Below, piece by piece: positions 23,236 to 33,200 of a DNA stretch of 64,000 nucleotides. The DNA is from Macrophomina tecta. Taxonomy: Eukaryota > Ascomycota > Dothideomycetes > Botryosphaeriales > Botryosphaeriaceae. The notes under the pieces are model-generated. The model was not told where the DNA came from. It saw only the letters and a list, made by a program, of their open reading frames with translations, and did no database searches. Within the stretch, counting starts at the first letter, position 1. Each line of letters begins with the position of its first letter. Position numbers and translations under genes: made by a program. The DNA lies in NCBI GenBank assembly GCA_024180945.1, contig JAKSGN010000021.1, forward strand, positions 930,001 to 994,000, given 5' to 3'.

Positions 23236-25095
23236 GCCCGAGAGCCATGCGGGCGCGACGGGGCTGCGGCCCCACGGGAAAAGCAGGACATCCATCTCAT
23301 GCCCGAGCTTCTTCAACTCCGAAAGCGTCAGCTCGAGTGAGGGATGAGACAGGCGTTTCCCGCTGCTCGGATGTCGCAACTGCTGGGTGCTGTGGTCCGA
23401 GCTGACCTCGGGCGGGCGAGGGGAGAGGAAGCAATCGCAGTTCCGTGGACGAAATAAGGTGGTATACTTTCATCATCCCTTTCCCTTTTTTTTTTTTTTT
23501 CTCTCTCACATTTCCTTGACTGTGAATAGCCGATGAACCCCCTGGAGCATCTTTGAGCGCAATTGGCCCTTTTCTACAGCTGTTGGTTGGGTATATCACC
23601 GGACGGGAAAGACCATCATGGCGGTGGTACGGTCGGCATGGTCTCCTGTAGCTCCCACTTTTTTTTTGTGGACATAATGCTCCCTGAATGTCATTTCTTG
23701 CTTATCGACCCTGCTTGTCCGTCTTCTCGGCGCGAGTTGTTCCGGTAGTGTTGGAGTGTGGCTTGGCCGCGTCATGGCCTGCTTGTCTAGAACGTGCGAG
23801 ACCGCAGGGAGGTATGTACATTGGCCTCGCTTGCAGGTCGGCATGGCAACCTCTTGTTGGTGGAGCTTCCTTGTTTCAGCATAACCCTTCAGTTTCTGGC
23901 TAGGCTTTTGCTTTTGCACGAAATTTCTATGCGTTGGGAGACTTGTGCTTTGGCTCTTTACCCCGCGCCTACAACGCTTGCCCTACAACGAGTCTACCTA
24001 CAACCTCACTGCTCGGCAAGATGGGGACTATCACTGGAAATACCATCAAGGGCCGCCTTTCTTTTTTTTTTTTTTTTTTTTTTTTGGGTGGGGGGGGAAG
24101 ACACTTTCGGCTCTGGACAAGTACTATCTTCTCTTGGGAATCAAGTTGGCTCTGTAACATAATGAATAGTGGTAAGTTGATGATCTCGAAGTCCATGACG
24201 TTTCTTCGGCTGCGTACTAACAGCACCTGCGAGCCCATGAATGGTTGCTCTTCGAGGAACGTGCGAAAGGGCTCAGTATTGGCCATTCGGAACACCCCGA
24301 CGTTAGGGATGAGGTCGTTGACGATGCCTTCGCCATGGAGGGCCTGATCGATGGCTGAAAATTCCCCACAGAGGACCCGGCATGTGCCACCCCTGTCGGT
24401 CCGCCCAACAATCACGCCCAGCTCAATCCCCACGACCACTATTGAATTCTGCGATGCGCGTACAGGTGTCGAAAAACAGGGTAGCAGTTGTAAAACAAGC
24501 GGATATACGAGAAAACAGCAGCAATTGCCTCGAAGCCTAGTTCTATGGGAAATAGTGAGGTAGCAGCATTCAATGAAACAGGGGTCTATCCTGCGCTTCT
24601 ACATAACGAGACAGAATGCCGGTGATGCTGACAGATCAGCAATGGTATAACTGCAACTCACTGTTGCATTGAGGGAAGGTTTGTGTATAGCGATATTTTG
24701 CGAATGTGGTTACAAGGTTCCCCTGTGCATTTGGTGCTCTGCTACGTGCGAGTGAAGCAGGCCAATAAGCTTTCAATGGTATCTGGGCTTTCCTGTTGTT
24801 TTCTTCCCCTGCATAGGCGTTGATTACAAAGTACCGTCACTTTCGAGTAAACGTCGGCTACCCAACTGGAGTACATTCACTGCGGTATGATGCATCGCAG
24901 TGCTACTGGCCGGCTTCAATGGAAACTTAGTAGTCACCGTAGCCCGATGCACAGAATATTAGACTTTTGCCTACACTCGGAAGCTGTGATTGGGGTGCTT
25001 CAAGGCATATAAATCCAGTCAATGTCCTGCGACTCATCCTCCGCGACACTTCGCCTCCTACAACCAACGTCAACACGACAGTCCTTCCTTTCCCC
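23236..25095. other. intergenic region with poly(T) tracts
   Basis: About 1.9 kb. It holds T15 at 23486-23500 and T24 at 24062-24085. A minus-strand frame of about 115 protein-like codons (about 24440-24090) runs directly into the second tract. No domain is recognised (see findings). The final 150 bp are the leader of the F-box-like gene. Confidence 0.45.
24062..24085. repeat. T24 tract (poly(A) on the minus strand)
   Basis: A 24-base T run at the end of the minus-strand open stretch described in the findings. Confidence 0.9.
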
Positions 25096-26411
25096 ATGAA
25101 TTCCTTAGCACCGCTTGCACTCGGATACCTCACAATGTCCAGCAACTCTGCTGTCCCCCGAGGTGCGCCCACGGATGTAGTCGACCACCTTACACAGCAT
25201 CTTGCGGAGAGCAACCTCGGCGGCTCTGGACTGGCTTTGGGAACTCGCACGTCGACTGCCATCGCCAAGAGGCATGGAAGCAAGCACGAAAAACCCATCA
25301 AGCCTTTCAAAGTCAATAGCAAGACCTCTATTCGCCGCTACTGGAACTACAAGAAACTCTACAACGAACGCAAGTGGGCCAGGCGCTACGTATGTTGCAT
25401 TATATTTTATCCTTCTGTTTGCTCTATCGTGCATTCCCATATTCTAGAGCTTCCCCTTACTAACGATTGTTCGTGCAGCGTAAGCAGTTTTCCCTCATGG
25501 CTCTACATACCGAGATTCGTGTCATGATCTGGGGGCACCTTCTCATATCTCACAAGCCGTTCGAGCTGTGGGCATGGGGAGAGACCGTCCGTGGTCCTTC
25601 TTGGGAGGACTTTATGTCCGCAGCCCCGAGGCTCGCCGTCCTGAGACTCAACAAGACCATCCGTAACGAAGCCGCCGAGGTTTTCTACTCCAAGAACGAA
25701 TTCCGTTTCAGCAGGGTCAACGCCTGGATGATGCTCGACGCCTTCCTTGCACAGATCCGACCCTTCAACATCGGCTTCCTCCGCACCATCGCCATCGACA
25801 TCGGCTTCGGCAACGACTCCATGCTCGCCTCGGCGACCGCCAGGCGCCACTTCGAGGCCTCCGTCCTGGGCCGCCGCAACCTCGCGCCGCAGTCCTACTT
25901 CCCCCGCGGCTGGGCCGGCATCTATTCCAACGCTTTCCACAAGGCCTGCTCGCGGCTGGCCCAAGCCGGCGGGCTGCGGACGCTCCGGCTGCTCCTCCCG
26001 GCGGGGACGCAGCTCTACGGGCCCTACGACTACACGAGACAGCTCCTGGTCTGCGACGAGTCTTGCGCGAACACGGCGCGCGACCATGTGCGCGCCTGGC
26101 ACAGGGACCGCTGCTTCTGGCGGTGGTTGGAGGGGCTGCGCAGCAGCGTCCCGGGGCTCGCCATCGACGTCGTCGTGGTACATGCGGCCCACCGGCTGCA
26201 GGAGATTGAGGATGGGCACAGTCCCGATGATTATCGCGCCGCCCTGACGAGCCTGGAGTGGGTTCTGTTCAAGGCGCGCAAGAAGGGCTTCCGCATAGGC
26301 CACACTTCCAGGCTCGAGGTTTCTTATGACGGCGATGTCATGGAGGGCGCTATGCCCGGCTGGGAATTCCCGACGGAGACCTCCAACTGCGCTATTCCGA
26401 GGGGAGAGTGA
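25096..26411 (+). CDS. F-box-like (DUF7730-type) protein, copy A
   Basis: Member of a large fungal family with an N-terminal F-box-like helix pair; family roles are mostly unknown, some presumably as SCF adaptors. Two exons, 25096-25389 and 25479-26411, with an 89-nt intron carrying a textbook TTACTAAC branch site; 408 aa. An ATG at 25135 could also be used. Exon 1 encodes a basic, poorly conserved leader. Exon 2 carries the core: LHTEIRVMIWGHLLIS, then VLRLNKTIRNEAAEVFYSKNEFRFSR in successive pieces, then FLRTIAIDIGF, and a CDESC motif about 200 residues further on. The order of motifs is the same as in copy C (28139-29220), 1.7 kb downstream. The two copies diverge at most positions but share exon-intron plan and motif spacing, so they are old tandem duplicates. 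Confidence 0.85.
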
Positions 26412-27262
26412 GTAAGAGAACATACGATAAACTATGGATGCCGTCATGAGGTAGGGGCTAGGAGTGGTTGCCGAGAAGAAGCCAGGAAGAGTTGCTGTAA
26501 ACATCTGATGGTTACGAAGGAGAAGTGGCAGTGGAAGACAAAAAAAAAAAAAAAATAAAGATGGATTTTTTTCTTGTAGGGGAGTTACACAGTGGTTGAT
26601 TATGCGACTGTATTGCTCTTCATATCTTCCTGCTTTCATTACTGGAGTTTCGGGTTGCAGCTACATGGGAGAACATCTTGCGGATGACCGTGCAGCAACG
26701 GGCTTTTTAATTTGTTTTTTTTTTTTTTTTTTTTTTTTTTTGAAAATATAGACTCCTTGTCTTCTTCATTAACAAGAAAGTGTTGCTAGTTTCATTCTGC
26801 CAATTCACTAAGTGTCTGTCCGTGAATGCATGTTTGGCTTTGGGCCACTAAAAGGCTGGTACAAGCCTCTTTAGCCTGCTCGCTTTATGTTTTTCTTCCG
26901 AGCCTGGCATGGCTCTTCAGTATTTCGCTTTGGCATCCCAGTCCTTTTCGTAGACGGCCATAACTGCATCATTGCATTTCAATCGCTCTTCTACGCGCCG
27001 TCACTTCTTAATGGATCTCACATCACTTATCCAGTGGCCATACGAGCCTGCACTCGGCCTCTTCTGCCGTCATGGCAAGCAGATCTACCACGTCCGACGG
27101 TTCATCCACGACTGCGCAAAATACCGCAGTGCAATAGCAACAACACTCTCAAAGGCAAATGCGATGCAGCATGTTCCTTCTGAGGAGAGCCAATGGTCTC
27201 CAATATATCTGCGCTTGATGCATCTGTTTGTTTCCCACCTTGGTCGATCAGAGCCGTAGCAG
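26412..27262. other. interval between F-box-like copy A and relic B
   Basis: This holds A16 at 26540-26555 and T27 at 26715-26741. It may include the decayed promoter and first exon of relic B, for example the short frame MDLTSLIQWPYEPALGLFC near 27011, but that link cannot be shown. Confidence 0.4.
26715..26741. repeat. T27 tract
   Basis: The longest homopolymer in the window, 0.3 kb downstream of F-box-like copy A. It is also close to an A16 run at 26540-26555. Confidence 0.9.
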
Positions 27263-27540
27263 CCCACCAAGCGCGCACCTCATTCAGGGACATACCTTCA
27301 GAATTCGGGTCGTGGTATTCGAGCATGCTCTTATCTCCGAAGGGCCATCCGACCTCGGGGCCGTGCCGGACGACTTTCGAGCATCGCCGTCCTCCCCATG
27401 GGACCGCTTTATGCAGCTCACTCACACCCTCAGATTCCTAGAGCTCAACAAGAGCACAAATAAAGAGGCCGTTGAAATATTGTACGGGGAACGAGTCCAG
27501 GTTCAGTCGGAAGAATGGCTTGATCATCCTGGATGTCTCT
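27263..27540 (+). pseudogene. relic B of the F-box-like tandem family
   Basis: A broken exon 2 of the same family as the flanking intact genes. Similarity runs through three reading frames in the correct order. HQARTSFRDIPSE starts at 27265 in the first frame, matching RQRISFLEIPIE of copy C. IRVVVFEHALIS starts at 27303 in another frame, matching IRVMIWGHLLIS of copy A, followed by FLELNKSTNKEAVEILYG. NESRFSRKNGLIILD starts at 27490 in the third frame, matching NEFRFSRVNAWMMLD. The frame changes fall at 27301-27303 and in the GGGG run at 27486-27489. An AG acceptor-like end at 27261-27262 sits where the intron of the intact genes ends. Nothing recognisable follows about 27540, so the 3' two thirds are lost or unrecognisable. 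Confidence 0.8.
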
Positions 27541-28138
27541 AGCTCAGATCGGCAGCTCGAACACCAGTTCCCAACGGCCACCTCAAACTGCACCATCTCA
27601 GGGGGTGGGAAAAACGAGCCAGGGCTCTGCAAACTGCACCTATAAGGGGCTCGGGGAGCTTATCAATGCGAAAGTTTTCGGAAGCGGTGTAGATCACTGC
27701 CGGCGTTCGGCTATAAGGTTTTGTGGTTCAGGGAAACAGGTGAACATCGGGTCGCAGGGAAATTTGCATGACCTTTGGTTCCATGTCCTCGTTGTTAGGC
27801 TGCTTCGGGATGGTGGCCCAGAAGGCGTGGTGTTTGGCTGTGCACACTGGTGGTTCGTATCAGACTCGAGCCGCATCGCACGAATCATGACGATTTTCCA
27901 GAAGATTGCGTAACTAATAGCTCATTCCCGTATCTTGGTTAGGCTCAGTTCCAAGCTTTTAGTCAGGCCACCTGTTCATGGAACATTTCCTTATACGGCG
28001 ACCGCGCACCAAAGTCCGCCGGCCGCAGACGGGCCGACGAGTGATCGGCCGCTATATAATGCCCACCCTCTACGCTGTCCGCACCGTCATGCTTTTCTTT
28101 CCAAGGTTTTAGTACTAGTACCTTTTGAGCTGCACAGC
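27541..28138. other. interval between relic B and copy C
   Basis: About 600 bp. The first part may hold unrecognisable remains of relic B. The last part is the leader of copy C, with a TATATAA-like element near 28053-28059. Confidence 0.4.
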
Positions 28139-29220
28139 ATGGCACTCGCTGCAGAGGGCCTCCCTGATGGGGTGGCCCCGTGCCCGGTCAACATTCCCCT
28201 GGTAAGCACCTTCGCTTCTGTCTCGCACTTGCGACGTGGACCTCAGGAGTGGCTGACGAGAATTCGTACTCATAGGTGCGACAACGCATTTCCTTCCTAG
28301 AGATCCCAATAGAAATCCGCATTCAAATCTACAGTGTGCTCTTGAAGTCTCCTGCGCCTTTTGAGCTGTGGGACAAAACGGAGATCGCAAACGATTACTA
28401 CAGTCCAGCCTGGAAGCAGATCCGCAAATACGCTTCAGCACTGCCTACCCTCCTCCGACTGAACAAGTCTATAAACGCCGAAGCTGCACAAGTCTTCTAC
28501 GGTGCCAACGAATTCCGGATCTCTCGACACGATGCCTGGCTCTTCCTCAACTCCTTCCTCTCCACCGTCGGAGAAAACGCCCGCTTCCTCAGAAAATTGA
28601 CCGTGCACGTACCTTTCATGCAGTTCCGTAGACCCTGTGACTTCGACATCAGTACAGTCTGCAGGGTCATTGAAATGAGACGGTTACATCTTAACATTGG
28701 CAAGCCGGGCAAGGTCCCACGATGGAACGGCGTGCCCAGATCAACCGTCGAAATAATGAACGCCGCAGCCTTTCGGGAAGCCTGTCAGCGATTGAGCAGT
28801 TTTGCCGGAATTCGGGCTCTCCAGCTCGTTCTCCCAACGAGCTACCAAGTATCCGGCCGGCAATTCACGTGCGACGAGGCCTGCGACTCTGAGCTGGAAT
28901 CGCACATTAAAATTTCACATGAGGACTGGTTCTTCTGGGCCCACCTGGAAAAGCTGCAGGAGGCTATCTCTGGTCTCGACATGAGCTTGGTTATGCTGCA
29001 CGATGTGTCTGGATCTCGATATCTCCGGACAGAGTGGTCATATCCTTCAGCAGACAAGAATCCGCATCTGTGGGTGCTGCAGAATGCCAAAAGGAGGGGC
29101 TACGACATCAGATATGCGGTTTGGGAGTATCAACGCTGGTCTGGAGAGCATTGCAAATATAATGTTGTCTCCCGCAATGTTGTTCAGCCGTACTTTCCGG
29201 AATGGGAGTTCCCCATATAG
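28139..29220 (+). CDS. F-box-like (DUF7730-type) protein, copy C
   Basis: Two exons, 28139-28201 and 28276-29220, with a 74-nt intron; 335 aa. The first exon is only 21 codons (MALAAEGLPDGVAPCPVNIP), much shorter than that of copy A. Exon 2 begins VRQRISFLEIPIEIRIQIYS, the F-box-like entry, then TLLRLNKSINAEAAQVFYG, NEFRISRHDAW and RFLRKLTVHVPF. About 90 residues on comes FTCDEAC, equivalent to VCDESC of copy A. The protein ends with PEWEFPI, comparable to PGWEFPT near the end of copy A. Shared motif order and intron position place it as a tandem paralogue. I infer a scaffold or adaptor function; no enzyme motif is present. Confidence 0.85.
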
Positions 29221-30040
29221 GATTTACGTTTCTCTTGGGGTGCCGAAACTTTATACGAAAGTATAAGCATATAGCTGCGAAGATCTGTTCAGGAGATAGA
29301 TGAGCCTGGTTGCAAAAACAAATATTCGGGCGCTGATCGAAGCTGCTGGATATGTAATGAAAGTACAATTAGAATTTTAGATTACCTTCTCCTCTTTCTT
29401 CTTCCAAGACCACAGTGCTCAATTTAACGGGCCAGGTGCTTCGTTGGCCTAGCACTTTCTCGCGTAGGCTTCAAAACAAGCCGATAGAAGTTGATGATCA
29501 ATAGATGAGATATGCGCGCTGCCAGCTGATCAAGACTACGTGTAATAAATGTCAAGGGTTCCACCACCTTCTTCCACCAGTATTGAGGCAGTGATGGATT
29601 TTCCAAGCGTTTCAGCGCTTTCCACCGCTAGCCTCCGCCCTTTACTTGTGATTGTGCAGGTCCACGCCGTTTTCCGGAGCGTAGTGGTCGTCGTCTGCGG
29701 ATATAATCCAGCTCGTCTTTCTCCCAACTAATTAATCCTACTTCCACAACGCTCTCGACATCTTCTCCAACTCTAGCACTTCGTAACTGCGTCGCAGAAG
29801 ATCCCACAATAACACACTTGTAAGTAACGTGAGCAAACAAACTTCACCCTGTACGTCACATCGCACCTTGAACACTTGGATCCTCGAGTGATCACAGGAG
29901 CACCAGCTACTGCACGAGCTACTACACCAACTCCATAAGTTCCAGCAAAATGGTCACTATGCACCCCCACTCAACAGGGGGGGCAGCGGCACCTATCGCG
30001 TCGACCACAGCGCCCCCTGCTCCCGGCCCCGGTCTCCCCC
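29221..30040. other. interval between copy C and relic D
   Basis: About 800 bp with no supportable gene. Open frames are short and without domains. Confidence 0.45.
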
Positions 30041-30220
30041 ATGGGCCTCGACAAGATGCTCCACGCCGTGATCACCCAAATATTCTTACGGCAGAGCGAA
30101 TGGCGCCTCACGACGCCGATGTGCTGGGCCCCCCTCGTCTAGCTCCGCGATGCCGCTACCTGCGCCACCTGACCATCCCCATCCCCTTTTGCATGCACAC
30201 CGCGGTTCCACAACCCGACC
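30041..30220 (+). pseudogene. relic D of the F-box-like tandem family
   Basis: A short, frame-shifted fragment. In the frame of 30044, LDKMLHAVITQIF followed by SEWRL aligns with LNKSINAEAAQVF and NEFRI of copy C. After a frame change near 30103, HDADVL aligns with HDAWLF, and after about a dozen unalignable residues RYLRHLTIPIPF aligns with RFLRKLTVHVPF. The order and approximate spacing match the intact paralogues, and the orientation is the same. The flanks show no further similarity. The match is shorter and weaker than for relic B. Confidence 0.6.
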
Positions 30221-33200
30221 GCCCGCCAGGCGGCGACGGTCACTCGACAAGGAAGCAATCACACAGGCTTTCTTTTTGTGTGTGTGACAAACCCCGACGC
30301 ACTGGCCAACCGAAGCCTCAAATGAGGTCCAGGGGGCTTGAAGGGACTTTTGGTGTGAAGTGGTCACCCGGGGAGTTGTGCTAGCTGTTCAGGAGCGGGC
30401 ATAGGAAGAGTTCGAAACACGGGGTTGATCCTTCCACAAGGAGGCCCAACGGTCGCGACATGTAGTTCTTTTTTTAGGCTACTGTAGGCTCCTTGCTCGT
30501 GAGGTCCCATTATCCTGTCTTATCTGTTTCGCGGGCTCGCTCATTGACGCACTGCTATGAACGCAAGCACAAAGCGCCATTACGTTCAGCTACCCCATCT
30601 ATCTCTGGCGGGGATGTGACACCATCCCAGATCTCTCAATACGTCCCCGGTTGTGTTCTTTGGCTCAAGCGAAAGTCTTCCGGCCGCGCGGAAGAAGTCC
30701 GCTGATGCTAATCACTTCCGCACAACCATGAATACCTTCTCATTCCAAGAACGCAGCTGGGATATTTGATGTCCGCGCCTCAATTACTGCTTTTTCATGC
30801 AATCTGAACTGCAATACCAAAAAAAAAAAAAAAAGCCATAAAAGGAGATCGAAAAGGCAGCTTTGTCGACCCGATGCGAACGCCACTAAGCCAGAAGCGA
30901 CGGAGACACTGCCTGAGACAGCGGTTGGAGCAAGCGGCGAAGATGGAAACCTTCATAAAGACGCCTATCCTTAATCCCCATATTTTCCAGGCTTCAGAGG
31001 CTGGGTCAGGTCCCTAACGAGCATGTACGGGGGTTGTGATGGGATATCCCCACGGAATTTTCTATCATACTTGCCCCTTATGCAACGTACAGCTACGCTC
31101 TTTTGCGCGTCATAGTCATTACACACTTAAACAGTCTTCTTAGTGTTCACTCATCGTTTCGTCTATAGACGTATAATGTATTTCGCAGCAACTAAATATA
31201 ATTTCTTAAATAACGACACACCTAGTAGCCGTTCAGGGGGTATCATGTGATATACAGCCCGGCTTTTAGGGTCTTGCTGTCTTCTGAGTAATCAACGGTC
31301 TCGCATGATTGTTCTTGGATGGACAGGTCCTCCCTGAAAACTCCGTTGACGTGAGAAACAAACTGTCTCCGGAAGATAGTAGGGCACCGGAGCTCGTTTT
31401 TACGAACATGAAAAGAGTTGCGGTGAAACCTGGATTCAGCTTTACTGCATTGATTCGGCACGCGGTCAGAAATTTCTGTAAGTCCGATCTGAGCGTTTTG
31501 CTTATCGATAACCATCCATCTCGGCGGAAAACCAATCTCTCGAAGCTTCACCAAAGAACATTCCTGCAGTGCTGCGAACTTGATAGAACCGCGCAGCCAG
31601 ACCACGCAGCCCGGCCACGCAGCCCGGGACAACGATTGCCGACAACAACCGCTCTACGCGCAGAAGCCTGCCATGAGATATTCGGAATGAGCGGAAGAGC
31701 TGTCGGAATCACGTCCGAACGCGCATCTTGTCATCGGCGTGCTAGGCACCGCAAGCATGCTCACGTCTTCATCATTGCTATCATCTCTCATCTGATGCCA
31801 TCGCAGGAACGAACATCATGACGTAGGCAAGTTTCTTTTTTTCCCTCCGAGGCCATGACACGAATCGCGCAGCTGGCACGCGACTTCGCATATCCTGTCT
31901 GCTGAACTCGCAAAGTGGATACGGCTGACTCGTGAAGCACACCGCGAGTTCGTAGACGCGACCACACCAAAAGCTTAAAGCAAGATGGTGTGGCTGGAGA
32001 CATGATGTCAGCCTTCAGCAGGAATTTCTCAAGCGAGTGCGATTGACGAGCAGATCTGGAGAAGGGTCCATGAAAGAGAGCAAGACGGGCCGAGCGTGTG
32101 GGGACCGAGACAGACCCTGAGAAGTTGCGAAAATAGAAAAAGAGCGGCGAGTAGAAGAGATGTTACAATGATGACGCAGGGCTGCGCTGTCCTTTTGGAA
32201 AATTTGGAGAAAAAGTGTTCTCGAACGTGGCCAGTGCTTCCTACTCGCTGGTGAGCGTTGAACGGTTGGGATTGGTGGTTGTGCAGCGACGAATGACATC
32301 ACGGCCTGCGATTTTTGGATGAGTTCGGCGTGGGCGCTTAGCAAAACAGGATGGAGACAGGGTGGCACCCTAGCACGTGGTTGGAGCGATGCGAAAATCA
32401 CCCAACCACTGATCTGTCCTCGAAGGCAGCTCTCAAATCTTGAAACTGCAACGCTGGCGGATCATGATGTCAGCGAACGAGTAAAGAACAGGTGTACTGC
32501 AACAGAGTGATGGAGAAGGAGAATGTTGGACATGTTTGTGTTGGTAGCTGAATCATGTGCGGATACAGCCAATCAGAGCAAGGAAAGATTCAGCTCCAGC
32601 GAAACGAGCTGAGCGCAGTTCAGAACGCTCCAGACGCGTGAGGGGACCAATGAGACGTCTGCGGATGAAGCAGGCCTTGCGGTTGTTGCATCTCGCAGCC
32701 GGTGACATGGAAGTTTCGAATCTTGACCCTGAATGCTGCAAGATTGTGTTTGTCGACAACCAACCAACCTCCAGTACGCCGGACCTGCGTCATCTTCGGA
32801 GACTGAGCACCTGTTCAGTCGATGACAAGAAACGGTAGCCTTGCGGACCGTGCCGTACCTTGCATTCTGCCCATGTGGCCTGCTTCCCGTGCAGGCTGCT
32901 TCAGACTTGTGCACGACTTGGTCTATTGCCAATGAGAGCAAGGCATTAAACGCGCTGATGTTGGCCGTAGAATTTTCCTCAGTTCGCTGATGTTACCTTC
33001 GGCGCGCTCTTTTTTCGGCACGGAGCTTGACGGTCTCGGAGACGGTTGTGGCAGAAGGATTCCTTGGTTGTTGTTGCTGTAGAATCATTGGCCCGAGAAG
33101 GATGGATGGCAAGAAGGCTCTGCATGTGAATCAGAGGGCTGGCTAATGCTTCTCAGCTCGTGGCAGAAGCAATCCATCCTGGCAAGTCGCTAAGCGCGGA

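Noticed and set aside
25503..26639. 378-aa minus-strand open frame opposite F-box-like copy A
   Set aside because: It is an antisense shadow. The + strand reading has the family motifs and a correct intron.
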